From NCBI GenBank assembly GCA_017415005.1, contig JAFQJK010000079.1, forward strand, positions 1 to 35,532: DNA of 35,532 bases. The letters run 5' to 3'. Origin of the DNA: Rikenellaceae bacterium. GTDB taxonomy: Bacteria > Bacteroidota > Bacteroidia > Bacteroidales > Rikenellaceae. Of the stretch, positions 8,609-16,232 are shown piece by piece (positions within the stretch are counted from its first letter, which is position 1; each line of letters begins with the position of its first letter). The notes under the pieces were generated by a model. That model ran no database searches and was not told the origin of the DNA. It worked only from the letters and a program-made list of their open reading frames with translations. Made by a program: the position numbers and the translations under genes.

Positions 8609-9766
8609 CTATCGGTGTCCTACTCCCAGAGTGCTGTCGAGCATCTTGTAAAATTCGTGCGACGGGCCGGAGAGACGCCGGACGATCGTGCCCTCGGGGT
8701 CGATCAGCAGCTTGACGGGGAAATGCTGTGCGCCGTAGCGGATCGCCGCATCATCGGCGAGGGTAGCCGGTGTGTCGATCAGGTTGAGCCCGGGGAAGTC
8801 GTGTGCGGCGAGCGCGGCTTTCCTCTCGCGGGCACCGCTATAACAGGCGATGTTGATGAATGTGCAACGGTCACGGTATTTGGCGTGGCAGGCCGTCAGG
8901 GCGGGCAGGTCGGCGATGCATTCGCCGCACCAACTGCCCCAGAAGTTAAGCACGACGTACCGGCCGCGGAATGCGGAGAGCGAGTGCATGGTACCGGAAG
9001 AGTCGCGCAGGGCGAAGTCGGGGGCCGGTTGACCGGGGACGATAAGCCGGGCGGCTTGTTGCAGGGCAGCGTTACGGTCATATCGCATGCGGGCGCTTTC
9101 GGCCATCGGTGCCAGGAAAGAGCTGCGGGCGCTGTCGCCGAGCAGGGCGTAGCGTGTGCCGAATATTGTGCTGTCTGGGCTGTTTGCGGTGATCAGCACG
9201 CTGACCGGGTCGTCGGGATGCGTGCGCACGTAGTCGGTCTCTTCGGCCTCATAGACGGAGTAAATTGTCCGGAGCGAATCGTCGAGTGTCTGCTGGTCGG
9301 CGTCGGGGGCGTCGCCGAGTCCGTGTTGCTGGAGTTCGAAAAGGCGTAGGGTGACTGCGAGCCGGCGGTTCATGAAGGCGGAGAGGCTCTCGATGAACGG
9401 TGAGCCGGTCAATGTGGTCCGCATGACGGAGTCGATGCTGCCTTCGATGTGGATACGGTCGCCCGGGCGGAAGATGAGATACAGGTTTTTCAGCGCGTCG
9501 TAAGGTGATGCGGAGGCGTGTGTGCGGAGGTACCGGGGCTGGGTTATGAACAGGCTGCCGGGTTCGTCGGCGGAGATGGTGTAAGTGAAGGTGTCGCCGG
9601 CGGTCAGGAGCATGTCGGGCGGGAGGCCGGGGCCGCCGAGCGGGGTGTGCATGACAAGAAGCGTGTCGGAGCCGAGGCCGGCGATATGGCCGGAGATACG
9701 GACGGGCCGGGCGGATGCGGCGGCGACGCAAAGCGTGCCGAGCAGGCAAAAAACAAATCTTTTCAT
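8609..9766 (-). CDS. Exported TlpA/AhpC-TSA thioredoxin-like protein with DUF4369-type N-domain
   Basis: A 385-residue exported protein. A signal peptide covers about residues 1-19. An all-beta N-terminal domain (about 22-120) resembles the DUF4369 domain common in Bacteroidota (VRISGHIAGLGSDTL). A helical linker follows, then a C-terminal thioredoxin fold (about 243-385). The active site is WCGEC (Cys280 and Cys283) after NFWGSW, with cis-Pro in HFPVKLLID. Such proteins reduce or isomerise disulfides in periplasmic proteins. Glu in place of the usual Pro in CxxC should change the redox potential. No partner is apparent next to it. It is convergent with kdsD. Confidence 0.88.
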   Translation of the reverse strand: MKRFVFCLLGTLCVAAASARPVRISGHIAGLGSDTLLVMHTPLGGPGLPPDMLLTAGDTFTYTISADEPGSLFITQPRYLRTHASASPYDALKNLYLIFRPGDRIHIEGSIDSVMRTTLTGSPFIESLSAFMNRRLAVTLRLFELQQHGLGDAPDADQQTLDDSLRTIYSVYEAEETDYVRTHPDDPVSVLITANSPDSTIFGTRYALLGDSARSSFLAPMAESARMRYDRNAALQQAARLIVPGQPAPDFALRDSSGTMHSLSAFRGRYVVLNFWGSWCGECIADLPALTACHAKYRDRCTFINIACYSGARERKAALAAHDFPGLNLIDTPATLADDAAIRYGAQHFPVKLLIDPEGTIVRRLSGPSHEFYKMLDSTLGVGHR

Positions 9767-9957
9767 GGGGGGGAGGGTTTATGGGTTATATGCGAGTGGT
9801 GTTTCGCCTGAATATACGGAAAATCCTGCTGTTGATTCCCTTTTTGCAATAAATCGAGGGAATTATATCTCGCATTGCGCCCGTCGTGCGTCGCGGTCTG
9901 TGCGGATGTACCGTTGCTCCGCGACTCGGCATGAAATCCTGTCGTTGAGGCGAGGAG

Positions 9958-10620
9958 CTACCAGACGATCGGCTCCTTGCCGATGCTCCGGAGGTAGTCG
10001 TTGGCTTTCGAGAAGTGGCGGCAGCCGAAGAACCCGCGGTAGACCGAGAGGGGCGAGGGATGGACGGTGCGCAGGATGCAGTTTTTCGTGCCGTCGACCA
10101 TCGCCGCCTTTTTCTGGGCATAGGAGCCCCAGAGCATATAGACGACCCCTTCCTTGCGCCAGGCGATCTCGCGCACCACGGCATCGGTAAAGCGTTCCCA
10201 GCCTTTGCCGGCATGCGAGGTCGGTTCGTGGGCGCGGACCGTGAGCACGGCGTTGAGCAGCAGTACGCCCTGCTCGGCCCAGCGGTCGAGGTTACCGCTG
10301 CGCGGCGTGGGGATTCCGATGTCGTCGGATACCTCCTTGAAGATATTCTGGAGCGAGGGCGGGAACGGCACGCCGTCGCCCACCGAGAAGCAGAGTCCGT
10401 GGGCCTGTCCCTCGCCGTGATAAGGGTCCTGGCCGATGATGACGACGCGGAGCTTGTCGAACGGGCACATATCGAAAGCATGGAAGATATTGCTGCCGCG
10501 CGGGTAGACGCGGTGCGTGGCGTATTCGTTGCGTACGAACTGCGTGAGCTCGGCGAAGTAGGGCTGGTTGAATTCGGGTTGCAGAATGGCTTTCCAGTCC
10601 GGGGCGATCTTGACGTCCAT
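9958..10620 (-). CDS. ung: Uracil-DNA glycosylase (family 1)
   Basis: A 220-residue DNA repair enzyme removing uracil from DNA. The water-activating loop GQDPYHG is at residues 63-69 (catalytic Asp65), LLLNAVLTVR forms the uracil-pocket region, and HPSPLS carries the catalytic His187 next to the DNA-intercalating loop. Length is normal for Ung (about 220-230). It is a single gene; the upstream S24 repressor on the same strand is separated by a terminator, and the leader contains a TTACCTTTA segment that could be a weak -7 element. Confidence 0.97.
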   Translation of the reverse strand: MDVKIAPDWKAILQPEFNQPYFAELTQFVRNEYATHRVYPRGSNIFHAFDMCPFDKLRVVIIGQDPYHGEGQAHGLCFSVGDGVPFPPSLQNIFKEVSDDIGIPTPRSGNLDRWAEQGVLLLNAVLTVRAHEPTSHAGKGWERFTDAVVREIAWRKEGVVYMLWGSYAQKKAAMVDGTKNCILRTVHPSPLSVYRGFFGCRHFSKANDYLRSIGKEPIVW

Positions 10621-10672
10621 GACAGTCGGGTGTGTTTAGGTTCGAATTTGATCTAAAGGTAAGAAAAATAGA

Positions 10673-10702
10673 CAAACCCGGCAAGCGCTCATGCCGGGTT
10701 TG
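10673..10702 (-). terminator. Rho-independent terminator of the repressor gene
   Basis: A 10-bp stem (CAAACCCGGC at 10673-10682 with GCCGGGTTTG at 10693-10702) and a 10-base loop. On the minus strand it runs into TCTATTTTTCTTA. It separates the repressor transcript from ung. Confidence 0.85.
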
Positions 10703-10729
10703 GTCGTAATGTCGGGAAATCGGAGCCGA

Positions 10730-11401
10730 TCAGCGGATCGAATTCATGCGGATGCTCGCTTTGATGAAGGCCAGCGCGCGGATCTTGCCGATCTCGACAT
10801 CCTTGTCGGCGTGGTGCGGGTTCTGGCTCACGAGCCGGACGTAGCCGGGGCGGTCGGCCTTCTGGATGTACTTGACCGTCACGTACTCCTCGCCGTCGAT
10901 GTCGATCGAGAGCAGGTACATGTCGCCCCAGAAGATGTCCTCGATGTTGTTCAGCTGTTTGTAGAGGATGATATCTCCGCTCTTGAGCAGCGGATACATG
11001 CTGTCGCCCACCACGTAGATCGCCCCGTCGCATTTGGGCAGGTTGGGGATGTGGATGTAGTCGACCGGCGTGATCGCTTTCTTGTCGAGGAAGAGCGGGA
11101 CGATGCCGGCCGTCCCTTCGATGTTGTAGAGCGGCACGCTCTGGACCGGGAGCGTGCGGTCGCTCGTACGGACAAAGGGCGTGTAATCGGGCCGGCAGGT
11201 GAACATATCGCCTTCGCCGCGCTCGATCCAGTCGGGGTTGACATTCAATTCTTGGATAAGTATGTTCTTGTTGCGCTCAGATAGGGCGGCCTTGCCCGTC
11301 TCGATCATCGAAAGGGCGCTCTTTCCGATGCCCAGTTTGTGGGCCAGCATTTCCTGGGTTAAATTCAACTCCTTGCGGATCAGTCGTAAGCGATTGTTCA
11401 T
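10730..11401 (-). CDS. XRE-family repressor with S24/LexA-type autoprotease domain
   Basis: A 223-residue phage-repressor-like regulator. The N-terminal helix-turn-helix (about 4-58; LTQEMLAHKLGIGKSALSMIE) binds DNA. The C-terminal S24 domain (about 88-215) has the serine nucleophile in GDSMYP (Ser134) and the lysine in VTVKYIQ (Lys177). An Ala98-Gly99 pair lies 36 residues before the serine, matching the spacing in LexA (84 to 119), so self-cleavage is plausible. The gene is divergent from a 96-residue protein and, after that, a terminase pair, a phage-like arrangement in which it would repress the rightward genes. The 214-base divergent region holds repeated candidate operators. Host or phage origin cannot be settled from the window. 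Confidence 0.9.
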   Translation of the reverse strand: MNNRLRLIRKELNLTQEMLAHKLGIGKSALSMIETGKAALSERNKNILIQELNVNPDWIERGEGDMFTCRPDYTPFVRTSDRTLPVQSVPLYNIEGTAGIVPLFLDKKAITPVDYIHIPNLPKCDGAIYVVGDSMYPLLKSGDIILYKQLNNIEDIFWGDMYLLSIDIDGEEYVTVKYIQKADRPGYVRLVSQNPHHADKDVEIGKIRALAFIKASIRMNSIR

Positions 11402-11426
11402 GGCTGATGGGGCTGTTTGTGGTATA

Positions 11427-11592
11427 ATAAGTTCTTATAGCTCTACAATAGTTCAAAAATTGAATATATCTTTGCTGTCGGGTTCAGCGAATGGAGCCGG
11501 ACACAGCGCTAAGGTAGTGATAATTTTGAATTCGGGAAATAAAAAGTTCAGAAATTGTATAACCCGGGCTGCTCGCCCCTCTTATACATTTG
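11427..11592. promoter_or_regulatory. Divergent control region with candidate repressor operators
   Basis: GTTCAAAAATTG (11451-11462) recurs as GTTCAGAAATTG (11546-11557), 11 of 12 bases identical. A related inverted form, TTCAAAATTA, reads on the minus strand around 11522-11531. ATAAG-TT-CTTAT (11427-11438) and TTCAA-AAA-TTGAA (11452-11464) are short palindromes. Two rightward -7-like elements are present: TATCTTTG (11467-11474) and TACATTTG (11585-11592). Neither has a proper TTTG at -33, which would fit regulated promoters. The S24 repressor next door is the natural candidate to bind here; this is inference. Confidence 0.5.
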
Positions 11593-11615
11593 TCGGAGCA
11601 AAAGTCATCAAGGAT

Positions 11616-11906
11616 ATGGAAGAACGTGAAGACAGGCTGTACCGCACCGTAGCGGATAAGTTGCGTGAGGCGATCGACGGCAGGGAGTATTTCAATGGTT
11701 CGGTCCGGGTCGATGAGGAGGACGGTGCAGGCGTGCTGACCTGTACGTTGATCGTATATCGCGAGCGGGTCGGAGAGCCGACCGGGAGTTTCGAGCGGAT
11801 ACGGGAGATCGTTCCGGTGTGGTGGGAGTATGCCAGCTACGGACCGCAGGGTCGTCGCCCGGACGATTTCAGTTGGCACGAGTTGCAGTCGTACCTGCTA
11901 CAGTGA
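11616..11906 (+). CDS. Small acidic protein of unknown function (phage-associated context)
   Basis: A 96-residue soluble protein. It starts with a charged helix (EEREDRLYRTVADKLREAI), followed by a probable beta-sheet (YFNGSVRV, LTCTLIVYRER) and a tail with VPVWWEYASY and DDFSWHELQSYL. I recall similar short proteins near mobile elements in Bacteroidales, but cannot name a family. The open frame extends upstream to 11199 through the regulatory region and repressor gene, so the start at 11616 is chosen from the TACATTTG element 24 bases upstream and the loss of coding character above it. It is divergent from the S24 repressor and lies upstream of the terminase genes, so it is probably repressor-controlled. 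Confidence 0.7.
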   Translation: MEEREDRLYRTVADKLREAIDGREYFNGSVRVDEEDGAGVLTCTLIVYRERVGEPTGSFERIREIVPVWWEYASYGPQGRRPDDFSWHELQSYLLQ

Positions 11907-11914
11907 GTTGGTCT

Positions 11915-12130
11915 GGAGCGGAGGTGCTCCGGCAGAATATCTGGATCGTCTGTCCCCCATTGCCTTCCTTGGCGGGGACGCCCGTCGGGGCAGGCGATCC
12001 TGTTGTGCAGCGGGTCCCGATCCGGCCTGCCCGGGGGACGCTCCGCGGGACCGCCTGCCACGGCGGGCATGCACTGCCGACATCTGCCGGAGTCTATGGT
12101 GTAGCGCAGGTTCGAGTCCTGCCCGCTCCT
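11915..12130 (+). other. Structured GC-rich stretch ending in a tRNA-like 3' end
   Basis: Positions 12106-12122 form a perfect tRNA T-arm (GCAGG, loop TTCGAGT, CCTGC). It is followed by CCGCTCC (12123-12129). The exact complement GGAGCGG stands at 11915-11921, so a 7-bp acceptor-like stem could close a 216-base element. No D-arm or anticodon arm is visible, and GGAGC/GCTCC (11915-11930) also forms a local hairpin that may be the real structure. The interior holds further complementary pairs, for example GGGCAGGC with GCCTGCCC. Options are a tRNA remnant left by an integrating phage (att site), an interrupted tRNA, or another structured RNA. It is not annotated as a functional tRNA. Confidence 0.4.
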
Positions 12131-12146
12131 CAGAGGATATAGCGAC

Positions 12147-12731
12147 ATGAAGCGGAAAGAGGAAACATGCCGGGCCGGCTTTGCCAAGCTGCTCGGCGAG
12201 GGATGGCCGGTGCCTGCGGCTGCGGCCCGTGTGGGAGTGACGGAGCGTACCGGCTATCGATGGAGGCGGGAGATCGCCGCCGAACGGGCGGTCCGGGGAG
12301 AGCGCGAGGCGGCCGGGGTGCGTGAGGCAACGAGGCAGGAGGCGTTGCGCGGCCTGGTGCGACGGGTTACGGGATATATGACCGAGGAGCGGAAGAGCAC
12401 ATACGAGTTGGACGAGGCGGGCGGGCAGCGCATCAAGGGTGAGGTGGTCACCCGTAAGGAGGTGCCCCCCGATCTGGCGGCCATTGTCTTCGTGCTGACC
12501 AATACCGATCCGGCCCATTGGCAGGCGAAGCCGCTCCGGTCCAGAGCCGCTGATCCCGCTCCGGGCACGAAGACGGAAGACGGCGGCCGGGGCGGCGATG
12601 CCGGCGAGAGCCTCGACCTGGCGCGGCTTTCCGACGCGGCTCTTCGCGAGCTTGTGGCTTTGCTCGAAAAGCCTGCGGAGGAGGGAGAGTCCGGTGCCCG
12701 GCGCGAGGGCTTTGCCGGGGCGGATGAGTAG
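12147..12731 (+). CDS. Putative phage terminase small subunit
   Basis: A 194-residue protein. The N-terminal helix-turn-helix (about 10-42; WPVPAAAARVGVTERTGYRWRREI) would recognise the packaging site. The central segment PPDLAAIVFVLTNTDPAHWQ (about 110-129) resembles the typical PDxxAIxFxLxNxxPxxW motif of small terminase subunits. The C-terminus (140-194) is low-complexity, Ala/Glu/Arg-rich, with a short predicted helix (LARLSDAALRELVALLE) that could contact the large subunit. It ends 36 bases before the large subunit, the standard terminase order. The start follows a weak purine tract (GAGGATATAGCGAC). Confidence 0.75.
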   Translation: MKRKEETCRAGFAKLLGEGWPVPAAAARVGVTERTGYRWRREIAAERAVRGEREAAGVREATRQEALRGLVRRVTGYMTEERKSTYELDEAGGQRIKGEVVTRKEVPPDLAAIVFVLTNTDPAHWQAKPLRSRAADPAPGTKTEDGGRGGDAGESLDLARLSDAALRELVALLEKPAEEGESGARREGFAGADE

Positions 12732-12767
12732 GTTGGCGGGCTGGCCGTGTCGGTCGGGAGTTTGTGG

Positions 12768-14363
12768 ATGCGGAGCGTGAAAGACATGAAGAGCAAGTGC
12801 TTTGAAGATATGGGAAGACAAGATCCGGGGCGGGTACCTGCCCGCAGGCCGCGCAGTGCCGGAGGGGCGGCGGGACAGCGCCCGCCGCGCCGCCCGGCCG
12901 TGAGCGTCAGCAGGCGCCGCGTGCTGGTCGAGGCGATGCGGCGCGACCTCTGCTGTTTTGCCCGGTATGCCTGTCCGGGATTGGAGCAGGCTCCGTTCCA
13001 CCGGACCTATTTTCGCGTGCTCGATGCCTTTGCGCGGGGGGCGATCCGGCGGCTGATCGTGACGATGCCGCCCCAGCACGGTAAGTCGACCGGTGCTTCG
13101 CTTCTGCTCCCCGCCTATCTGCTGGGGCTCGATCCCGATTGCCGGGTGGTCGTGGCCTCGTACAGCGGATCGTTGGCCGCCCGGTTCTGCCGCCAGGTGC
13201 AACGGCTGATCGACACTCCCGCCTATGCCGCCTCTTTCCCTGCGACGGCCCTCAAGCAGCCGGGCGACGTGACCGGCGGATATGTGCGGACGGCGACCGA
13301 GTGCGAGGTGGTGGGGCATAGCGGGTCGTTGCTGGCGGTCGGCCGCGGCGGGTCGCTCACGGGCAATCGGGTGGATGTGGTCGTGATGGACGATCTCTAT
13401 AAGGATGCGATGGAGGCCGATTCGCCGCTGATGCGCGAGCGGGTATGGGAGTGGTATACGTCGGTCGTCCGTACGCGGCTGCACGATGCGAGCCGCGAGC
13501 TGATTGTCTTCACGCGGTGGCACGAGGAAGACCTTGTGGGGCGTATCATGGCCCGAGAACAGGTGAGGCCGGTTCGTTCGCTTGCCGGGCTTACCGATGA
13601 GGCGTGGCCGGGATGGTGGCTGCTCGACCTGCCTGCGCTGTGCGAGGCCGGTCCGACCGAGGTCGATCCCCGGTCCCCGGGCGAGGCGCTGTGGCCGGCC
13701 CGACATTCGGCCGAGTCGCTCGCCAGATGCCGGGCGCTCGATCCCGTGCGGTTCGAGAGCCTCTACCAGGGGCGACCTTCGTCGGCCGGGGGGCTGCTGT
13801 ACGGAGAGGGGTTCGCGACCTATGCGGCGCTACCGCCGGCGACCGTCCGGAAGGCCGGCTATACCGATACGGCCGACACGGGCGACGACTACCTCTGTTC
13901 GGTCTGCTATGAGGTCGATGTCGGAGGTGTGGTCTATGTGACGGATGTTGTTTATACCCGTGAGCCGATGGAGGTGACCGAACGGGCGGTTGCGGCAATG
14001 CTGGGTCGCAACGGGACGCGGCAGGCCTACGTGGAGAGCAATAACGGCGGCCGGGGATTTGCCCGCGCCGTGTCCCGTGCCTGCCCGGCCGTGCGTGTCG
14101 AGTGGTTCCACCAGGGGGCGAACAAGGAGGCCCGCATCCTGTCGAACGCCCCGACGGTGCTCCGGATGGTGCGGATGCCGTTCGATTGGACGGTGCGCTG
14201 GCCCGAGTTCCATGCCCATCTGGTAACCTACCGGCGCAGTTTCCGGGCCAACCGCTGGCACGATGCGGCCGATGTACTGACCGGCATTGTCGAGCGGGAG
14301 TGTATGGGCGAGACGGTCCGGAAGATCAGGGCGTACGGCTTTGCCGCAAGGTCAAAAAAATAG
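12768..14363 (+). CDS. Phage terminase large subunit (packaging ATPase/nuclease)
   Basis: A 531-residue DNA-packaging motor protein with both domains whole. In the ATPase, Walker A is PPQHGKST (101-108), Walker B VVVMDD (204-209), and the coupling segment VFTRWHEEDL (247-256). In the RNase H-like nuclease, the acidic residues are Asp367 (GYTDTAD), Glu423 (YVESNNGG), and Asp499/Asp502 (RWHDAADVL). Length is normal (450-600). The frame is open from a GTG at 12747; I chose the ATG at 12768 because GGGAG lies 7 bases upstream, and 12786 is also possible. No portal, protease, capsid or tail gene follows: the next gene is a host-type GH76 lipoprotein. Composition matches the flanks. Confidence 0.9.
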   Translation: MRSVKDMKSKCFEDMGRQDPGRVPARRPRSAGGAAGQRPPRRPAVSVSRRRVLVEAMRRDLCCFARYACPGLEQAPFHRTYFRVLDAFARGAIRRLIVTMPPQHGKSTGASLLLPAYLLGLDPDCRVVVASYSGSLAARFCRQVQRLIDTPAYAASFPATALKQPGDVTGGYVRTATECEVVGHSGSLLAVGRGGSLTGNRVDVVVMDDLYKDAMEADSPLMRERVWEWYTSVVRTRLHDASRELIVFTRWHEEDLVGRIMAREQVRPVRSLAGLTDEAWPGWWLLDLPALCEAGPTEVDPRSPGEALWPARHSAESLARCRALDPVRFESLYQGRPSSAGGLLYGEGFATYAALPPATVRKAGYTDTADTGDDYLCSVCYEVDVGGVVYVTDVVYTREPMEVTERAVAAMLGRNGTRQAYVESNNGGRGFARAVSRACPAVRVEWFHQGANKEARILSNAPTVLRMVRMPFDWTVRWPEFHAHLVTYRRSFRANRWHDAADVLTGIVERECMGETVRKIRAYGFAARSKK

Positions 14364-14388
14364 GGGGGACTTTGGGGTCTCCCCTATT
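14359..14388 (+). terminator. Hairpin overlapping the terminase stop codon
   Basis: AATAGGGG (14359-14366) pairs with CCCCTATT (14381-14388), and the stem continues inward with GGAC/GTCT-type pairs. The TAG stop is inside the 5' arm. No T-run follows directly, so termination may be partial. Confidence 0.6.
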
Positions 14389-14390
14389 CA

Positions 14391-14405
14391 AGGTTAGGTT
14401 AGGTT
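14391..14405 (+). repeat. Three tandem AGGTT repeats
   Basis: AGGTT is repeated three times without interruption directly after the terminase hairpin. No function is known to me. Confidence 0.6.
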
Positions 14406-14788
14406 TTGGTCAATAGAGGTCTGATAGTCACCGATTCCGATAGCTGTGCCCGGGCACGGAATGTTTCTAAAACAAACCCGCTCGCGCAGGCTTCCGGTAT
14501 ATAATCAGGATCACTTTTCAAACGTATCGTAGGCAAAGGTAATATAATTTCGGAAATAACAGCCGAAAGGGGTGAAATTTTATCCTTTCTGCTGTTTTGC
14601 CTGTCCGTTTGCGTTGAAAACCGGGGTTATCGGGCGCATATGCGCCTGGAGGACGGGTCCGGGTGTCCGTTGCGGTGTTCCGGAGCGTCCGTGCATTTTC
14701 GGTTGTAGCGTATTGTCAATCAGTGTCGTGTGTCGCATACGCGCGGAATCGCTATTGGAACGATTGATCGGGCGGGCGGGGCGTCGGA
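14406..14788. other. Intergenic stretch, no gene seen
   Basis: About 380 bases between the terminase and the GH76 promoter. The open frame running into the GH76 gene from 14572 lacks a signal and is non-coding in character. No att repeat matching the T-arm at 12106-12129 and no integrase fragment is visible. Confidence 0.5.
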
Positions 14789-14820
14789 TTTGTTTTTATA
14801 GTGCAGTATACTTATATTTG
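14789..14820 (+). promoter_or_regulatory. Bacteroidota promoter of the GH76 gene
   Basis: TTTG at 14789-14792 and TATATTTG at 14813-14820 are separated by exactly 20 bases, a full consensus match. The ATG is 48 bases downstream of the -7 element, giving a leader of about 40 bases. Confidence 0.88.
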
Positions 14821-14868
14821 AACAATATCGACTTTGTGATATATTTCAGGTTATTAAATCATGATAAA

Positions 14869-16047
14869 ATGAGAAAACAGGCAATGAAAATGGCCGGGCT
14901 GTTGCTGTGCGGGAGCATGCTGCTGGCCGGGTGCGGGAAAGACGATGGTGGCGGCACAACGGACGATAGCGGTGGCGGGACGCCTCCTCCCGAACAGCCC
15001 GAGGGAGTCGGGCAGTACGACTGGAAGGGCTCGGCGGCGGCCGGGCAGGCCTGCCTTGACGAGTGGTGGTCCGAGAGCAGGAGCTGTTTCCTGATGAAAA
15101 GGGCGGGCCTCGGGTCATTCAATTACTGGATCAATGCGCAGTCGTTAGATGCGCTGGTCGACCGTTTCCTGCGCCAGAACACAATGGGCAACCGCAATAA
15201 GATATTGCGGGAGTACGAAGGAATAGCCTCCAATAACGGGAGGTCCTATATCAACGACTACTATGACGACATGGCCTGGATGACGCTGGCCTGCCTGAGG
15301 GCGTACGAGGCGACTTCGGTACCGGAGTACAAGGCGACGGCCCTGCTGTTGTGGGAGGAGATCAAAGGGGGATGGAACGACGATAATCACGACGGAGGCA
15401 TCGTCTGGAAGAAGGGCGAGCAGTGGCGTGCCGCGAAGAATGCCTGCATCAACAATCCGGCCTGTATCATTGCGGCACGGCTCTATCAGATGTTCGACGA
15501 CCGTGATGCCCTGGCATGGGCCCGGAAACTGTATGCCTGGTCGAAGGGGCATGTGGTCGATGCGGCGACCGGCAAGGTGTGGGATGCTGCCGACAACCGT
15601 GATCCGGGTTGGGTCTTTACCTATAACCAGGGTACTTGGATCGGGGCTGCGGTGGAGATGTTCCGGATCACCGGCGAGCAAACCTACCTGGATGATGCGG
15701 TCAAGACGGCAAACTGGGTCGTGGGAACCACCTATTCGCCGGGCGGCAACCTGCCGGGCGGAACGGATACGGACGGAGGCATGTTCGCGGGGATCTGCGT
15801 GCGCTATATGGCCAATCTCATCCTTTTGCCCCGTCTCGATGCCGGGGTGCGGCAGAAGTACGTCTCATTCCTGGAAAAGAATGCCCTGGAGCTGAGAAAG
15901 AACAGTGCCGATTTCTATTTTTGCGGACGGTGGACGCAGTCGGCGCTGCCCGACGATATCGGATTGTCGTCGCAGCTGAGCGGGGTGATGCTGATGGAAA
16001 TGATGTACCGCATCGGGCAGAAGTATCCCGATCTGCTGAAAAAATAG
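14869..16047 (+). CDS. Surface lipoprotein, glycoside hydrolase family 76 (alpha-1,6-mannanase type)
   Basis: A 392-residue lipoprotein. The lipobox LLAGC has its acylated cysteine at residue 22, followed by a Gly/Thr/Pro-rich linker (about 23-47) with acidic residues that could direct surface export. The catalytic domain (about 55-390) is an (alpha/alpha)6 barrel of GH76, with the catalytic aspartate pair Asp133-Asp134 in NDYYDDMAW and the conserved YNQGTWIGA, GGMFAGICVRYM and FCGRW segments. GH76 enzymes cut alpha-1,6-mannan backbones such as yeast mannan. The frame is open from 14572, but the ATG at 14869 fits both the signal peptide and the promoter. No SusC/SusD pair is nearby. An AraC regulator is convergent downstream. 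Confidence 0.9.
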   Translation: MRKQAMKMAGLLLCGSMLLAGCGKDDGGGTTDDSGGGTPPPEQPEGVGQYDWKGSAAAGQACLDEWWSESRSCFLMKRAGLGSFNYWINAQSLDALVDRFLRQNTMGNRNKILREYEGIASNNGRSYINDYYDDMAWMTLACLRAYEATSVPEYKATALLLWEEIKGGWNDDNHDGGIVWKKGEQWRAAKNACINNPACIIAARLYQMFDDRDALAWARKLYAWSKGHVVDAATGKVWDAADNRDPGWVFTYNQGTWIGAAVEMFRITGEQTYLDDAVKTANWVVGTTYSPGGNLPGGTDTDGGMFAGICVRYMANLILLPRLDAGVRQKYVSFLEKNALELRKNSADFYFCGRWTQSALPDDIGLSSQLSGVMLMEMMYRIGQKYPDLLKK

Positions 16048-16068
16048 TCCGGTTCTCAAGACAAGGAA

Positions 16069-16104
16069 GACAACAGGCGCACCCTACAAGGTGCGCCTGT
16101 TGTC
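16069..16104. terminator. Bidirectional hairpin between GH76 and araC-type genes
   Basis: A 15-bp perfect stem (16069-16083/16090-16104) with a 6-base loop lies between convergent genes. There is no T-tract on either side, so it may act as a transcript-end stabiliser as well as a terminator. Confidence 0.75.
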
Positions 16105-16232
16105 GTGGATGGAGCGTGCATGGCCACTATGGGCGCCTGTTGTGTCGGATATGCTTTCCTGGTGGCTTTGGGCCGCGACCGGCGTGCCGGGCACGGGGCA
16201 TGCTGCGCGTCGGTGTGCGGATCGGCCGGTGG

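Noticed and set aside
11915..12130. tmRNA or complete tRNA
   Set aside because: The tmRNA signatures are absent and no D-arm or anticodon arm can be drawn; only the T-arm and an acceptor-like pair are visible.
11898..13706. 602-codon open frame on the minus strand across the terminase genes
   Set aside because: It is opposite to the small and large terminase, whose motifs are unmistakable. Its translation is Arg/Pro/His-rich, as expected of the antisense of a GC-rich gene.
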